Assembly (NCBI GenBank): GCA_905235875.1
Contig: CAJONL010000033.1
Location: 1 to 13,392 of the forward strand
Origin: an uncultured Bacilli bacterium
Lineage (GTDB): Bacteria > Bacillota_I > Bacilli_A > RF39 > UBA660
DNA length: 13,392 nucleotides
Reading direction: 5' to 3'
Under the pieces are notes generated by a model. The model searched no databases and was not told the DNA's origin. It saw only the letters and a list, made by a program, of their open reading frames with translations. Shown here piece after piece: positions 6,774-13,286 of the stretch (position 1 is the first letter of the stretch; every line of letters starts with the position of its first letter). The translations under genes and the position numbers were made by a program.

Positions 6774-7889
6774 TAATTTTATACTACGTACCATGCTTTT
6801 ATCTATATCTATATATTTATCATTTAAACTAAATATAAAGTTTTTATTTTCTTTACTATAATAACTATTAGTTTCTTTTTCTTTTATTATAATTTCTTTT
6901 TCTAAAAGAGGACAAATCATTTCTTTATATATATCTCTAGGACTTTTCTTTTCATTTTTAATATTATATATACTAGTAAAATCTTTTAAAGTTCTTAACC
7001 CTTTCATAGATAATATATTAAGTATTGCACTATAATCAGTTATAGTAATGCTATCTTTACTATTTTCTTTTATAGATCTAAATACATATTCTTTTTCAAA
7101 TTCTAATCTAATATTATTAATCATATACTTAATAAAATTTGTGACATCACCAGTATTCTTGGAATATCTAATCTTATTATAATAATTTACTTTATCATTA
7201 AATATTGCTCTATTAAATAAAATATATGGAGTAGCATCATTATTTAATAAGTACCACATCGAAGTAGTTCTTGAACTTCTTCCATTTATATCATAATATG
7301 GATGAATATATACAAAAAACAAATGAGCTATAATAGATTTTATATATAAATCAGTCATATTATTAATATCACTTTTATCATCTAGATACATAAAGTATTT
7401 ATCCATTAAACTATCTATATTACTAGGACTTACTCCTTTATCAGGAGCTTTAGTAACATTACTTGAATAAAATATATTTACATCTTCTAGTCTATAAAAC
7501 TCTCCCATTTTATTTTTATCATCATCACTTAATAGATTAAATGATAAGATATCATAAAGCACTTTTAAATTTTCTTTATTTATCTTATTTTTTTCTAATA
7601 TATATTTATAACCATTATATAAATTAATAATTCTATTTTTTAATTTTCTATCCTTTATCTCTTTACTATTATGAGTAACTTTCTCTATTAAAGTCATATT
7701 ATCTAAAAATCCTTCGATATTATTATTAGTTTTAATTTCAGAAATAGATAAGTTTTCCGAAAAATCTATATCAGATAAATAATTTTCAGCAAAGTAATCT
7801 AAATCATTTTTTATACCACTTAATTTATCAAGATCAATGATAAAACTTCTACCATTTTCAAATTTAATATATTTAATTTTTCTTCTCAT
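6771..7889 (-). CDS. Fic domain protein (putative AMP transferase), variant active site
   Basis: A 372-residue Fic/DOC superfamily protein. Family members usually transfer AMP or another nucleotide moiety to a hydroxyl of a target protein. The core motif is HPYYDINGRSSR at 196-207, against the usual HPFx[D/E]GNGRxxR. The catalytic His, Asn and both Arg are present, but the glycine before Asn-Gly-Arg is Ile. Upstream, IKTNNNIEGF (residues 52-61) sits where class II Fic proteins carry the inhibitory [S/T]xxxE[G/N] helix; here Asn replaces Ser/Thr. The flap YRLEDVNIF is at 132-140. The C-terminal ~100 residues resemble the winged-helix extension common in this subfamily. The start MRRKIKY is set by GGTGAT three bases before it; an ATG ten codons upstream has no ribosome binding site. 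A possible promoter (TTGAGC, 17 bases, TACCAT, 7910-7938) is weak. No antitoxin partner is visible. Confidence 0.9.
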   Translation of the reverse strand: MRRKIKYIKFENGRSFIIDLDKLSGIKNDLDYFAENYLSDIDFSENLSISEIKTNNNIEGFLDNMTLIEKVTHNSKEIKDRKLKNRIINLYNGYKYILEKNKINKENLKVLYDILSFNLLSDDDKNKMGEFYRLEDVNIFYSSNVTKAPDKGVSPSNIDSLMDKYFMYLDDKSDINNMTDLYIKSIIAHLFFVYIHPYYDINGRSSRTTSMWYLLNNDATPYILFNRAIFNDKVNYYNKIRYSKNTGDVTNFIKYMINNIRLEFEKEYVFRSIKENSKDSITITDYSAILNILSMKGLRTLKDFTSIYNIKNEKKSPRDIYKEMICPLLEKEIIIKEKETNSYYSKENKNFIFSLNDKYIDIDKSMVRSIKL

Positions 7890-7892
7890 AGT

Positions 7893-7899
7893 ATCACCG
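7893..7899 (-). promoter_or_regulatory. GGTGAT-type ribosome binding site that sets the fic start
   Basis: CGGTGAT on the minus strand, three bases before the ATG at 7889. The alternative ATG at 7919 has no purine-rich site upstream. Confidence 0.65.
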
Positions 7900-7923
7900 A
7901 CAATATGATATGGTAACATAATA

Positions 7924-7952
7924 TTGAAATATGCTCAAGTTTTTTATATAAT
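7924..7952 (+). promoter_or_regulatory. Sigma-A promoter of tmcAL
   Basis: TTGAAA (7924-7929) and TATAAT (7947-7952) are separated by exactly 17 bases. The predicted transcript starts near 7959, leaving a leader of about 16 bases that carries the AGGAGG ribosome binding site. Confidence 0.8.
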
Positions 7953-7974
7953 ATAGGTGTTTTAGGAGGATAAT

Positions 7975-9090
7975 ATGAATATAATTGGAATAATTGGTGA
8001 ATATAATCCTTTTCATCTAGGACATAAGTATCACATAGACAAAATAAAAGAAAAATATCCTGATAGTATTATTATCGCAGTAATATCAACATCTTTTACC
8101 CAAAGAGGAGATATATCTGTACTAAATAAATGGGATAAAACAAAAACACTCCTTGAAAATGGTGTTGATTTAGTACTAGAACTACCATTTGTTTACTCAA
8201 CACAAAGTGCTGATATTTTTTCTAAAGGTGCACTTGAAATATTAAATGAATTAAAGATAGAAAAATTAATATTTGGTAGCGAATCTAATAATATAAACTT
8301 ACTAAAAGACATAGCAAAATTACAAATAAATAATAAAGAGTTTGATCTAAAAGTAAAAAAATATCTAGATAAAGGAAATAACTACCCTACTAGTCTAAGT
8401 CTGGCTATTAAAGATATGGGATATAGAAAAATAGATAGTCCTAATGATCTTCTTGGTATATCTTATATTAAAGAAATAATTAAAAATAATTATAAAATAA
8501 AAGCAGAGACTATTAAAAGAACTACAAATTTCCATGGAAATAATAAAGGTATTATTAAGAGTGCTAGTGAAATAAGAGATTTAATTAATGATAATAAAGA
8601 TATTAAAAAATTTATAAATTATGACGATAAACTTATATATAAAAACTTAGACTATTTTAATCTATTAAAATATAAAATAATTAGTACTAATATTGATAAA
8701 TATATGACTGTAGATGAAGGAATAGATAAAAGAATATATAAATATATAGAAAAAGCTAACAATAAAGAAGATTTAATAAAACATATAAAGACTAAAAGAT
8801 ATACTTATAATAAACTTTCTAGAATGTTTACTCATATACTATGTAGTCTAACTAAAGAAGAAGCAAAACTTCCTATAGATTACATAAGAATATTAGGATT
8901 TACTACAAATGGTAAAAAATACTTAAATAAAATAAAAAAAGAAATAATTATTCCTTTAATTACAAATTATAAAAGTACTAATAGTAATCTTTTAGATATA
9001 GAATATAGAGTGCTTAAAATATATTCTTTAATTACTAACGATGAAACTTTAATAAAAAAAGAATTAGAAAAACCTATCTATATAAAATAG
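7975..9090 (+). CDS. tmcAL: tRNA(Met) cytidine acetate ligase (TmcAL/YlbM family)
   Basis: This 371-residue protein belongs to the TmcAL (YlbM) nucleotidyltransferase-like family. The enzyme uses ATP and acetate to form N4-acetylcytidine at wobble position 34 of elongator tRNA-Met. The N-terminus IGIIGEYNPFHLGHKYHI carries the HxGH adenylate-transfer signature (His14-His17). Further family hallmarks are STSFTQRGDISVLNKWDK (39-56), LVLELPFVYSTQSADIFSKGA (66-86) and FGSESNN (99-105). The C-terminal half, with HILCSLTKEE and RILGFTTNGKKYL, is also typical. The length is somewhat below the ~400 residues usual for the family, with the loss spread through the C-terminal part and no sign of truncation. 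AGGAGG five bases before the ATG sets the start. The gene has its own promoter and ends in a terminator shared with the convergent tag gene. Confidence 0.93.
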   Translation: MNIIGIIGEYNPFHLGHKYHIDKIKEKYPDSIIIAVISTSFTQRGDISVLNKWDKTKTLLENGVDLVLELPFVYSTQSADIFSKGALEILNELKIEKLIFGSESNNINLLKDIAKLQINNKEFDLKVKKYLDKGNNYPTSLSLAIKDMGYRKIDSPNDLLGISYIKEIIKNNYKIKAETIKRTTNFHGNNKGIIKSASEIRDLINDNKDIKKFINYDDKLIYKNLDYFNLLKYKIISTNIDKYMTVDEGIDKRIYKYIEKANNKEDLIKHIKTKRYTYNKLSRMFTHILCSLTKEEAKLPIDYIRILGFTTNGKKYLNKIKKEIIIPLITNYKSTNSNLLDIEYRVLKIYSLITNDETLIKKELEKPIYIK

Positions 9091-9105
9091 AATCTAATTC
9101 TTTTT
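9056..9105. terminator. Bidirectional terminator shared by convergent tmcAL and tag
   Basis: AAAAAGAATTAGA (9056-9068) pairs perfectly with TCTAATTCTTTTT (9093-9105), a 13-bp stem around a 24-base loop. T-rich tracts follow on both strands (TTTTTATTTTTA on plus; seven T on minus from 9054-9060). The left arm lies in the last codons of tmcAL and the right arm in the last codons of tag. Both stop codons lie between the outer ends of the hairpin. Confidence 0.75.
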
Positions 9106-9642
9106 ATTTTTATATAAAAAACAAGTCTTTTCATGAGAATTAATTATGCCTATTGCTTGTAAATAACTATAAATTATAGTACTTCCTACAAAAGTCATAC
9201 CACGCTTTCTTAAATCATCTGATATTAAATCTGATAAAGGGCTTGTAACTTTATTTTCATAATATATTTTACCTTTAGTAAAAGTACATAAGTAATTATA
9301 AAATGAGCCATATTCCTTTACTATATCTTTAAATATTTTACTATTATTAATACTAGCAAGTATTTTTCTTTTATTTCTAATAATTTCTTTATTATTAATC
9401 AAACTATTAATTTTATTATCATCATAAGTAATTACCTTATCTATATTAAAATTATCATATACTTTTCTAAAAGCATTTCTTTTATTTAAAACACACTCCC
9501 AAGAAAGTCCTGCTTGAAAAGATTCTAAAATAAGCATTTCATAAAGATAGGAATCACTAGTATTAAGTACTCCCCACTCCTTATCATGATACTTGATATA
9601 TAAAGGATTATTTTTATTACACCAACTGCATCTATTTTCCAT
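9094..9642 (-). CDS. tag: DNA-3-methyladenine glycosylase I
   Basis: A 182-residue full-length member of the Tag family, which removes 3-methyladenine from alkylated DNA in base excision repair. The N-terminus NRCSWCNKNNPLYIKYHDKEWG and the block LESFQAGLSW (39-48) are diagnostic. The zinc ligands of the E. coli enzyme (C4, H17, H175, C179) have clear counterparts: C5, H19, H170 and C174. Its catalytic-pocket Glu38 and Trp46 correspond to E40 and W48. KRGMTFVGSTIIYSYLQAIGIINSH (145-170) is the family's C-terminal signature. The start overlaps the end of the DUF4186 gene by 11 bases, and its purine-rich site (AAAGGGAAG) lies inside that gene, so translation is probably coupled. It is the last gene of a minus-strand run starting at 10702. 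Confidence 0.95.
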   Translation of the reverse strand: MENRCSWCNKNNPLYIKYHDKEWGVLNTSDSYLYEMLILESFQAGLSWECVLNKRNAFRKVYDNFNIDKVITYDDNKINSLINNKEIIRNKRKILASINNSKIFKDIVKEYGSFYNYLCTFTKGKIYYENKVTSPLSDLISDDLRKRGMTFVGSTIIYSYLQAIGIINSHEKTCFLYKNKKN

Positions 9643-9994
9643 ATACTTCCCTTTCTATCCAGCGCATTATAAAATTTACTATATAATCTACTTCATCTTT
9701 AGTAAGTTCTCTTCCTTTTTCAATTTTATGAATTTTATAAAGACACCCCCTGCAACAAAAACCATTAGCATGTTGAGCAACAAATACAGGATGCGTTTGA
9801 CGATAAGGTGTCTGCTTTCCATCATTTAAAATAATAGCAGGTTTAAGTCTTTTATTTATAAAGTCATAAGCATGACTTTTTATAGTGTTCAATCCCTTAT
9901 TCTTCACATAAGTCTTCATTTTGTTATTTAGATGAAAACAGCCTCTAAATTTGGTTTTAGAAAGCGAATCGATTAGTCTATCAATATCGTCCAT
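9632..9994 (-). CDS. DUF4186 family protein
   Basis: A 120-residue protein that I match from memory to DUF4186, a small conserved family of unknown function. The matching pattern is a basic start (KTKFRGCFHLNNK), DGKQTPYRQTHPVFVAQHA (58-76), CCRGCLYKIHKIEKGRELT (80-98) and a terminal MRWIER. H75, C80, C81, C84 and H89 are clustered in a way that could bind a metal; this is inference. It has no signal peptide or membrane segment. AAGGAG five bases before the ATG sets the start. It begins 24 bases after the surface-protein gene with no real terminator between them, and overlaps tag by 11 bases. Coupling to tag hints at a nucleic-acid or repair link, which is unproven. Confidence 0.78.
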   Translation of the reverse strand: MDDIDRLIDSLSKTKFRGCFHLNNKMKTYVKNKGLNTIKSHAYDFINKRLKPAIILNDGKQTPYRQTHPVFVAQHANGFCCRGCLYKIHKIEKGRELTKDEVDYIVNFIMRWIEREVYGK

Positions 9995-10018
9995 ACTAAC
10001 TCCTTATTTTTATAAAAA

Positions 10019-10702
10019 TTAATTAATATTAAAACTAAGACAATACTTTTTAGCAATGAATAAAGATAATATTAAATTAAAGGATATAAAGATTAATCCA
10101 AAGTATAAATCAACATTATCTATAGTATCAGGATTTACAAACTCTTTTTGAGCATTCTCTTCAGGTATTGATACAAACGAAATAAAATTACCATCAGTTA
10201 CTTTTTCTTCACTTTCATCATTTTCTATATAATTATTAGAATCCAATTCTTTTTTATTATCATCAATATCAATAGTTTCATCCTTAATATAAATAAGTGT
10301 AATTTCCACATCACTACCATTAATAATACCACTTAAATCTTTATCTGAACTATTAAACAAATAATCATCTATATCTAAAATATCTATATCATAATTCTCG
10401 TTATTATTTTTTTCTAAAATTAAATCATCCTTAAGTTTTATACCATCACTACTTAAATAATGAACTATAACTTTATATGAAGAGACTTCCTTTTCAAACA
10501 TAGTAATATTATTATTTGTAGCATCACTAGTATTATTATCTATTTGTTTTATATCACTTTCATTATCTATTAATCCTTCTTCATTTGTTTCATTAACTTC
10601 ATTTACATTTTCCAAATCTTTAACTTCTTCACTTGCAAAAACTATTTTAACTGGTAATAAAAACATTACAAGTATAGCAAGCGTCAACCAAACACTCCTC
10701 AT
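10019..10702 (-). CDS. Secreted, membrane-anchored protein with a MucBP-like region
   Basis: A 227-residue protein with a signal peptide (residues 1-23, likely cut after VFA), a long acidic Asn/Asp/Glu-rich stretch (24-70), a small beta-rich region at 76-138, another acidic linker and a C-terminal transmembrane segment (about 198-217) followed by KKYC. The 76-138 region (YKVIVHYLSSDGIKL ... VEITLIY) follows the spacing of MucBP-type repeats, but the match is loose. Just before the membrane segment NPDTIDN resembles a degenerate sorting motif; compare NPPTGIDN in the neighbouring 223-residue protein. The start MRSVW is set by GGAGGG, since the upstream in-frame ATG overlaps that site. It has its own promoter and probably leads the run with DUF4186 and tag. 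The exact role is unknown. Confidence 0.8.
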   Translation of the reverse strand: MRSVWLTLAILVMFLLPVKIVFASEEVKDLENVNEVNETNEEGLIDNESDIKQIDNNTSDATNNNITMFEKEVSSYKVIVHYLSSDGIKLKDDLILEKNNNENYDIDILDIDDYLFNSSDKDLSGIINGSDVEITLIYIKDETIDIDDNKKELDSNNYIENDESEEKVTDGNFISFVSIPEENAQKEFVNPDTIDNVDLYFGLIFISFNLILSLFIAKKYCLSFNIN

Positions 10703-10706
10703 TATA

Positions 10707-10712
10707 CCCTCC
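10707..10712 (-). promoter_or_regulatory. Ribosome binding site that sets the surface-protein start
   Basis: GGAGGG on the minus strand, four bases before the ATG at 10702. The ATG at 10714 overlaps this site and is unlikely to be used. Confidence 0.65.
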
Positions 10713-10735
10713 ATTTATGATTTTCTTAACTTAAT

Positions 10736-10764
10736 ATAATACACTATTTAAAAAACAGTTTCAA
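10736..10764 (-). promoter_or_regulatory. Sigma-A promoter of the surface-protein/DUF4186/tag unit
   Basis: On the minus strand TTGAAA (10759-10764) and TATTAT (10736-10741) are separated by exactly 17 bases. It lies between the terminator of the upstream gene and the start at 10702. Confidence 0.75.
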
Positions 10765-10773
10765 TATTTTTTC

Positions 10774-10803
10774 AAAAAAAAAGAAAGAATTTATATCTTT
10801 CTT
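10774..10803 (-). terminator. Rho-independent terminator of the Ig-like surface-protein gene
   Basis: On the minus strand AAGAAAGA, a seven-base loop, TCTTTCTT, then a long T-run. The TAA stop codon overlaps the first arm of the stem by two bases. Confidence 0.8.
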
Positions 10804-11473
10804 AATTAGCATACTTAGATTTAAATATTACTGCACTTACTCCTAGTAACAACATAGGAATTACATAAATAAGCGCATTATCAATTCCTGTAGGAGGATT
10901 AGCAGAGGTTTGCTTTCCAACATAAGATGTTTTTGGAACTAATGAAGAATTAGATTTACTTGAATTGTTTTTCTTTTTCGCAGTCTTATCTTTTTCAACT
11001 ATTTTAGCTTCCTCATCTTCAAGATTAGGAATTTCTTCAGAATCAGCAGTTGAAGTATTATAAGATTCTTTTTCAAGAGTTAAAGACATATTAACTGGAG
11101 AATAACCATCACTTGAAGCAGTTATAACTGTTGTACCATACCCAAGAAATGAAATATTTCCATTAGAAACTGTTGCAACCGATTGATTAGAGCTTGACCA
11201 AGAAAGAGATAATCCTTCAGTTGTACAATTAGCTTTACTAAAAGTTACAATTCCATTATTAGTACTTGCACTATCAGTATTACAAGACATAACAGTAACC
11301 TTAACAGTATCACCAATTTTAATCAAGCTATCTGGAAATGTAACTGAACCATTAGTAACATTAGTGGTATCATTATCACCAAAAAATGGAACTAATATTT
11401 TTTCCTCAGCATTTACATTTGAAATAAATGCTGTAATCATTACAAAACTAATAATAAACAATACTTTCTTCAT
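10802..11473 (-). CDS. Secreted Big_2 (Ig-like) protein with NPPTG sorting-like tail
   Basis: A 223-residue exported protein. Residues 1-22 form a signal peptide (MKKVLFIISFVMI..., likely cut after VNA). Residues 52-132 form one bacterial Ig-like domain of the Big_2 type, with the typical LSWSSSNQSVATVSNGNI and FLGYGTTVITASSDG; C64 and C83 may form a disulfide. A low-complexity Lys/Ser/Asn-rich linker (about 140-190) could span the cell wall. The end reads NPPTGIDN (192-199), a hydrophobic segment (about 201-217) and KSKYAN, the order of a sortase signal, though NPPTG differs from LPXTG and the end is only weakly basic. AGGAG nine bases before the ATG fixes the start; the TTG codon next to it is too close. 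The gene is monocistronic, with its own promoter and terminator. Likely a surface or adhesin-like protein, ligand unknown. Confidence 0.85.
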   Translation of the reverse strand: MKKVLFIISFVMITAFISNVNAEEKILVPFFGDNDTTNVTNGSVTFPDSLIKIGDTVKVTVMSCNTDSASTNNGIVTFSKANCTTEGLSLSWSSSNQSVATVSNGNISFLGYGTTVITASSDGYSPVNMSLTLEKESYNTSTADSEEIPNLEDEEAKIVEKDKTAKKKNNSSKSNSSLVPKTSYVGKQTSANPPTGIDNALIYVIPMLLLGVSAVIFKSKYAN

Positions 11474-11482
11474 TAGTATCAA

Positions 11483-11487
11483 CTCCT
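11483..11487 (-). promoter_or_regulatory. Ribosome binding site of the Ig-like protein gene
   Basis: AGGAG on the minus strand, nine bases before the ATG at 11473. It abuts the in-frame TTG at 11482, which excludes that codon as the start. Confidence 0.6.
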
Positions 11488-11503
11488 ACTATATCTTAAC
11501 TTG

Positions 11504-11533
11504 ATTAAATCATTTTACAATATATATTGTCAA
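11504..11533 (-). promoter_or_regulatory. Probable sigma-A promoter of the Ig-like protein gene, overlapped by a palindrome
   Basis: On the minus strand a perfect TTGACA (11528-11533) is followed after 18 bases by TTTAAT (11504-11509). The 14-bp palindrome ACAATATATATTGT (11517-11530) runs from the end of the -35 box into the spacer, where a repressor would block RNA polymerase. Confidence 0.55.
11517..11530. repeat. 14-bp perfect palindrome, possible operator
   Basis: ACAATATATATTGT is identical on both strands. It overlaps the TTGACA -35 box of the Ig-like protein gene. ACA/TGT ends around an AT core are common in operators for small dimeric regulators, but no regulator gene is adjacent. 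Confidence 0.4.
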
Positions 11534-11578
11534 TAATGTTTATTTTTTTAACAACTATTTTACATAATTATTTACATA

Positions 11579-12112
11579 CTAATTTTTTATGTTTACACCA
11601 TACCTATTAGAATTATTATCATAAAAAATATAGTTTTTAATTGGAAAATATGTTAATGTAGTAAAAACTACATATCCTAGCACTATTAATGTTATAAAAA
11701 CCATATTAAGAGACTTTTTTTCATCTCTAAGCAGCATATAATAATTAATTATCTCTTCTAAAAGAATTACTATTATTAAAAGGGATATATTAATTATCAT
11801 GTTATCTTTAAATATATTATATAAAGGTATATAAATTATTAAATAAATAATTACAGAGGTAATACTCATAAAAAATAAATTTTTAATATAATTATTAACT
11901 TTAATATTATTTTTTTTAATTAAATAATACTCAAATATTCCCCAAATTATAAATCCACTATACAAAAGTTTCATATGTTCCCAAATACTTTCATTAACTG
12001 GAAACAATATAGAAAATATAAAATTTGGAAAAAACTCATATAAAAAGTGAAATAAAAATGATAATAGTATAATCATAAAAAAACTTATAATTTTAATTCT
12101 TTTTAATGTCAT
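11579..12112 (-). CDS. DUF6512-type integral membrane protein
   Basis: A 177-residue polytopic membrane protein with about five hydrophobic segments (roughly 7-27, 49-66, 79-99, 106-126 and 136-155). The motif FPVNESIWEHMKLL (37-50) after FHFLYEFFPN, and the end TYFPIKNYIFYDNNSNRYGV, are the pattern I associate with DUF6512, a family of unknown function common in Clostridia and related Firmicutes. Conserved Asn, Glu, His and Trp next to the membrane suggest a functional site, possibly transport or enzymatic; this is not known. GGTGAT three bases before the ATG sets the start. No clear hairpin follows the stop codon, so transcription may run into the promoter region of the Ig-like protein gene. 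It is probably transcribed alone or by read-through past the terminator of the gene at 12195. Confidence 0.78.
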   Translation of the reverse strand: MTLKRIKIISFFMIILLSFLFHFLYEFFPNFIFSILFPVNESIWEHMKLLYSGFIIWGIFEYYLIKKNNIKVNNYIKNLFFMSITSVIIYLIIYIPLYNIFKDNMIINISLLIIVILLEEIINYYMLLRDEKKSLNMVFITLIVLGYVVFTTLTYFPIKNYIFYDNNSNRYGVNIKN

Positions 12113-12175
12113 AATATCACCATTAATAGTATACGTAAAAAAAAAGAAATAATTATATTTTTAACTTTTATAAAT

Positions 12176-12196
12176 AAAAAAAGCACATTAGTGCTT
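12176..12196 (-). terminator. Rho-independent terminator of the tail-anchored protein gene
   Basis: On the minus strand AAGCAC, loop TAAT, GTGCTT, then a T-run continuing from the stem. The TAA stop codon overlaps the first arm. Confidence 0.8.
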
Positions 12197-13175
12197 AATT
12201 ACTTAAAAAGTATTCATATAAGAAGAAACCTACCGTACCAAGAATTAAAATTACCACTATAATTATAGCAATTAATAAACCATTTCCTTCTTTTTTTATA
12301 TTATCATAATCAATACCATCTTCTTTTATAGCTTCTTCTTTTATTATTTCATCTATTTCATCATCAGTTTCTTTTCTTTTTTGTTTTCTTTTCTTTTTTC
12401 TTTTATCCTTTAAATCATCAAAGATAAACATCTCATTATCATCTTCATTATCATGAATAGATTCAGGTATTTCATTATTATTTATATTATCTTCTTGAAT
12501 TTCATTTTTTTCTTCTATGTCATCAGTTTTATCATTTTTATCAATTTCAGTACCAATATCTTTTATTTCCTCAGTAATTGGAATAGTTCCTTCTTCAGCA
12601 AAAGTTCTATCTAAAATATCCTTACTAAGTTCCTCTTTAAGTTTTACATCATCCTTAAGATCATCTACATCATCTAATAAATTAGATAAAAGTTCATCAG
12701 TTGATAATCTTTTTTTTACACTCCTCTTAGGTTTTTCTTTTTCATAAATATCATCTATCAAAGATCTTAAATCTTCTTTTCTATAATTATCATTAATTTT
12801 TTTTATATCTAATTTAGTTAATATATTATACTCAGTATTAATTAATCTTTTTTTATTCTTACTTTCATCTAGTTCATCTCTAGCACTTTTAAGCATCTCA
12901 TTTATATCGTATACTCTATTTTCTTTAGGAATTACCTCTTCTTCGAATGTTTTTTCTCTATATTCTTTTTTATTTAAAATATTATTTAACTCTCTATGCT
13001 TTTTATAACTTTCTCTAGTAGATTTAATTCTATCATTGGGATTTAATTCTAAAGCATTATCTACATCAATAAAATCATAGTTTATTGAAATATCTCCTAA
13101 TTTTTCATAAAGTTTTTCATTTTTATTAGTACGACTTTTAACATCAGTATTATATTTATCCATTCTAGTACTCAT
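12195..13175 (-). CDS. Highly charged, tail-anchored membrane protein of unknown function
   Basis: A 326-residue protein with no signal peptide. Residues 1-298 are hydrophilic and mostly Lys, Glu, Asp, Asn and Ile, probably a mix of disorder and helices. A very basic block KDKRKKKRKQKRK (257-269) lies after an acidic stretch (205-250). A single transmembrane segment (about 299-320, mostly I, L and V) is followed by only six residues (EYFLSN). The bulk should therefore face the cytoplasm, anchored at its C-terminus. The N-terminus (SRMDKY, then SRTNKNEKLYEKL at 14-26) looks like a conserved short motif, possibly for partner binding; this is inference. AGGTGAT five bases before the ATG sets the start. 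It has an extended -10 promoter and its own terminator, and is divergent from the ferredoxin gene. A cell-envelope or division scaffold is conceivable, but nothing proves it. Confidence 0.8.
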   Translation of the reverse strand: MSTRMDKYNTDVKSRTNKNEKLYEKLGDISINYDFIDVDNALELNPNDRIKSTRESYKKHRELNNILNKKEYREKTFEEEVIPKENRVYDINEMLKSARDELDESKNKKRLINTEYNILTKLDIKKINDNYRKEDLRSLIDDIYEKEKPKRSVKKRLSTDELLSNLLDDVDDLKDDVKLKEELSKDILDRTFAEEGTIPITEEIKDIGTEIDKNDKTDDIEEKNEIQEDNINNNEIPESIHDNEDDNEMFIFDDLKDKRKKKRKQKRKETDDEIDEIIKEEAIKEDGIDYDNIKKEGNGLLIAIIIVVILILGTVGFFLYEYFLSN

Positions 13176-13207
13176 ATAAAATCACCTTTATTATATATTA
13201 TAAAAAA

Positions 13208-13236
13208 ATTATAGCATAAATATATTAAAAATTAAA
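13208..13236 (-). promoter_or_regulatory. Sigma-A promoter (extended -10) of the tail-anchored protein gene
   Basis: On the minus strand TTTAAT (13231-13236), 17 bases, then TATAAT (13208-13213) preceded by TGC, a perfect extended -10 element. Confidence 0.7.
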
Positions 13237-13238
13237 CA

Positions 13239-13267
13239 TTTAAATTTTATTAAAAATAGTATATAAT
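13239..13267 (+). promoter_or_regulatory. Probable sigma-A promoter of the ferredoxin gene
   Basis: TTTAAA (13239-13244), 17 bases, then a perfect TATAAT (13262-13267). The -35 is weak. The start codon is 20 bases downstream of the -10, leaving a very short leader that carries AAGGAGG. Confidence 0.55.
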
Positions 13268-13286
13268 TTATAAAAAGGAGGTAAAA

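Noticed and set aside
6771..7889. Fic protein as part of a toxin-antitoxin or phage-defence pair
   Set aside because: It stands alone between convergent sigK and divergent tmcAL, has a class II-like inhibitory helix of its own, and no small antitoxin gene adjoins it.
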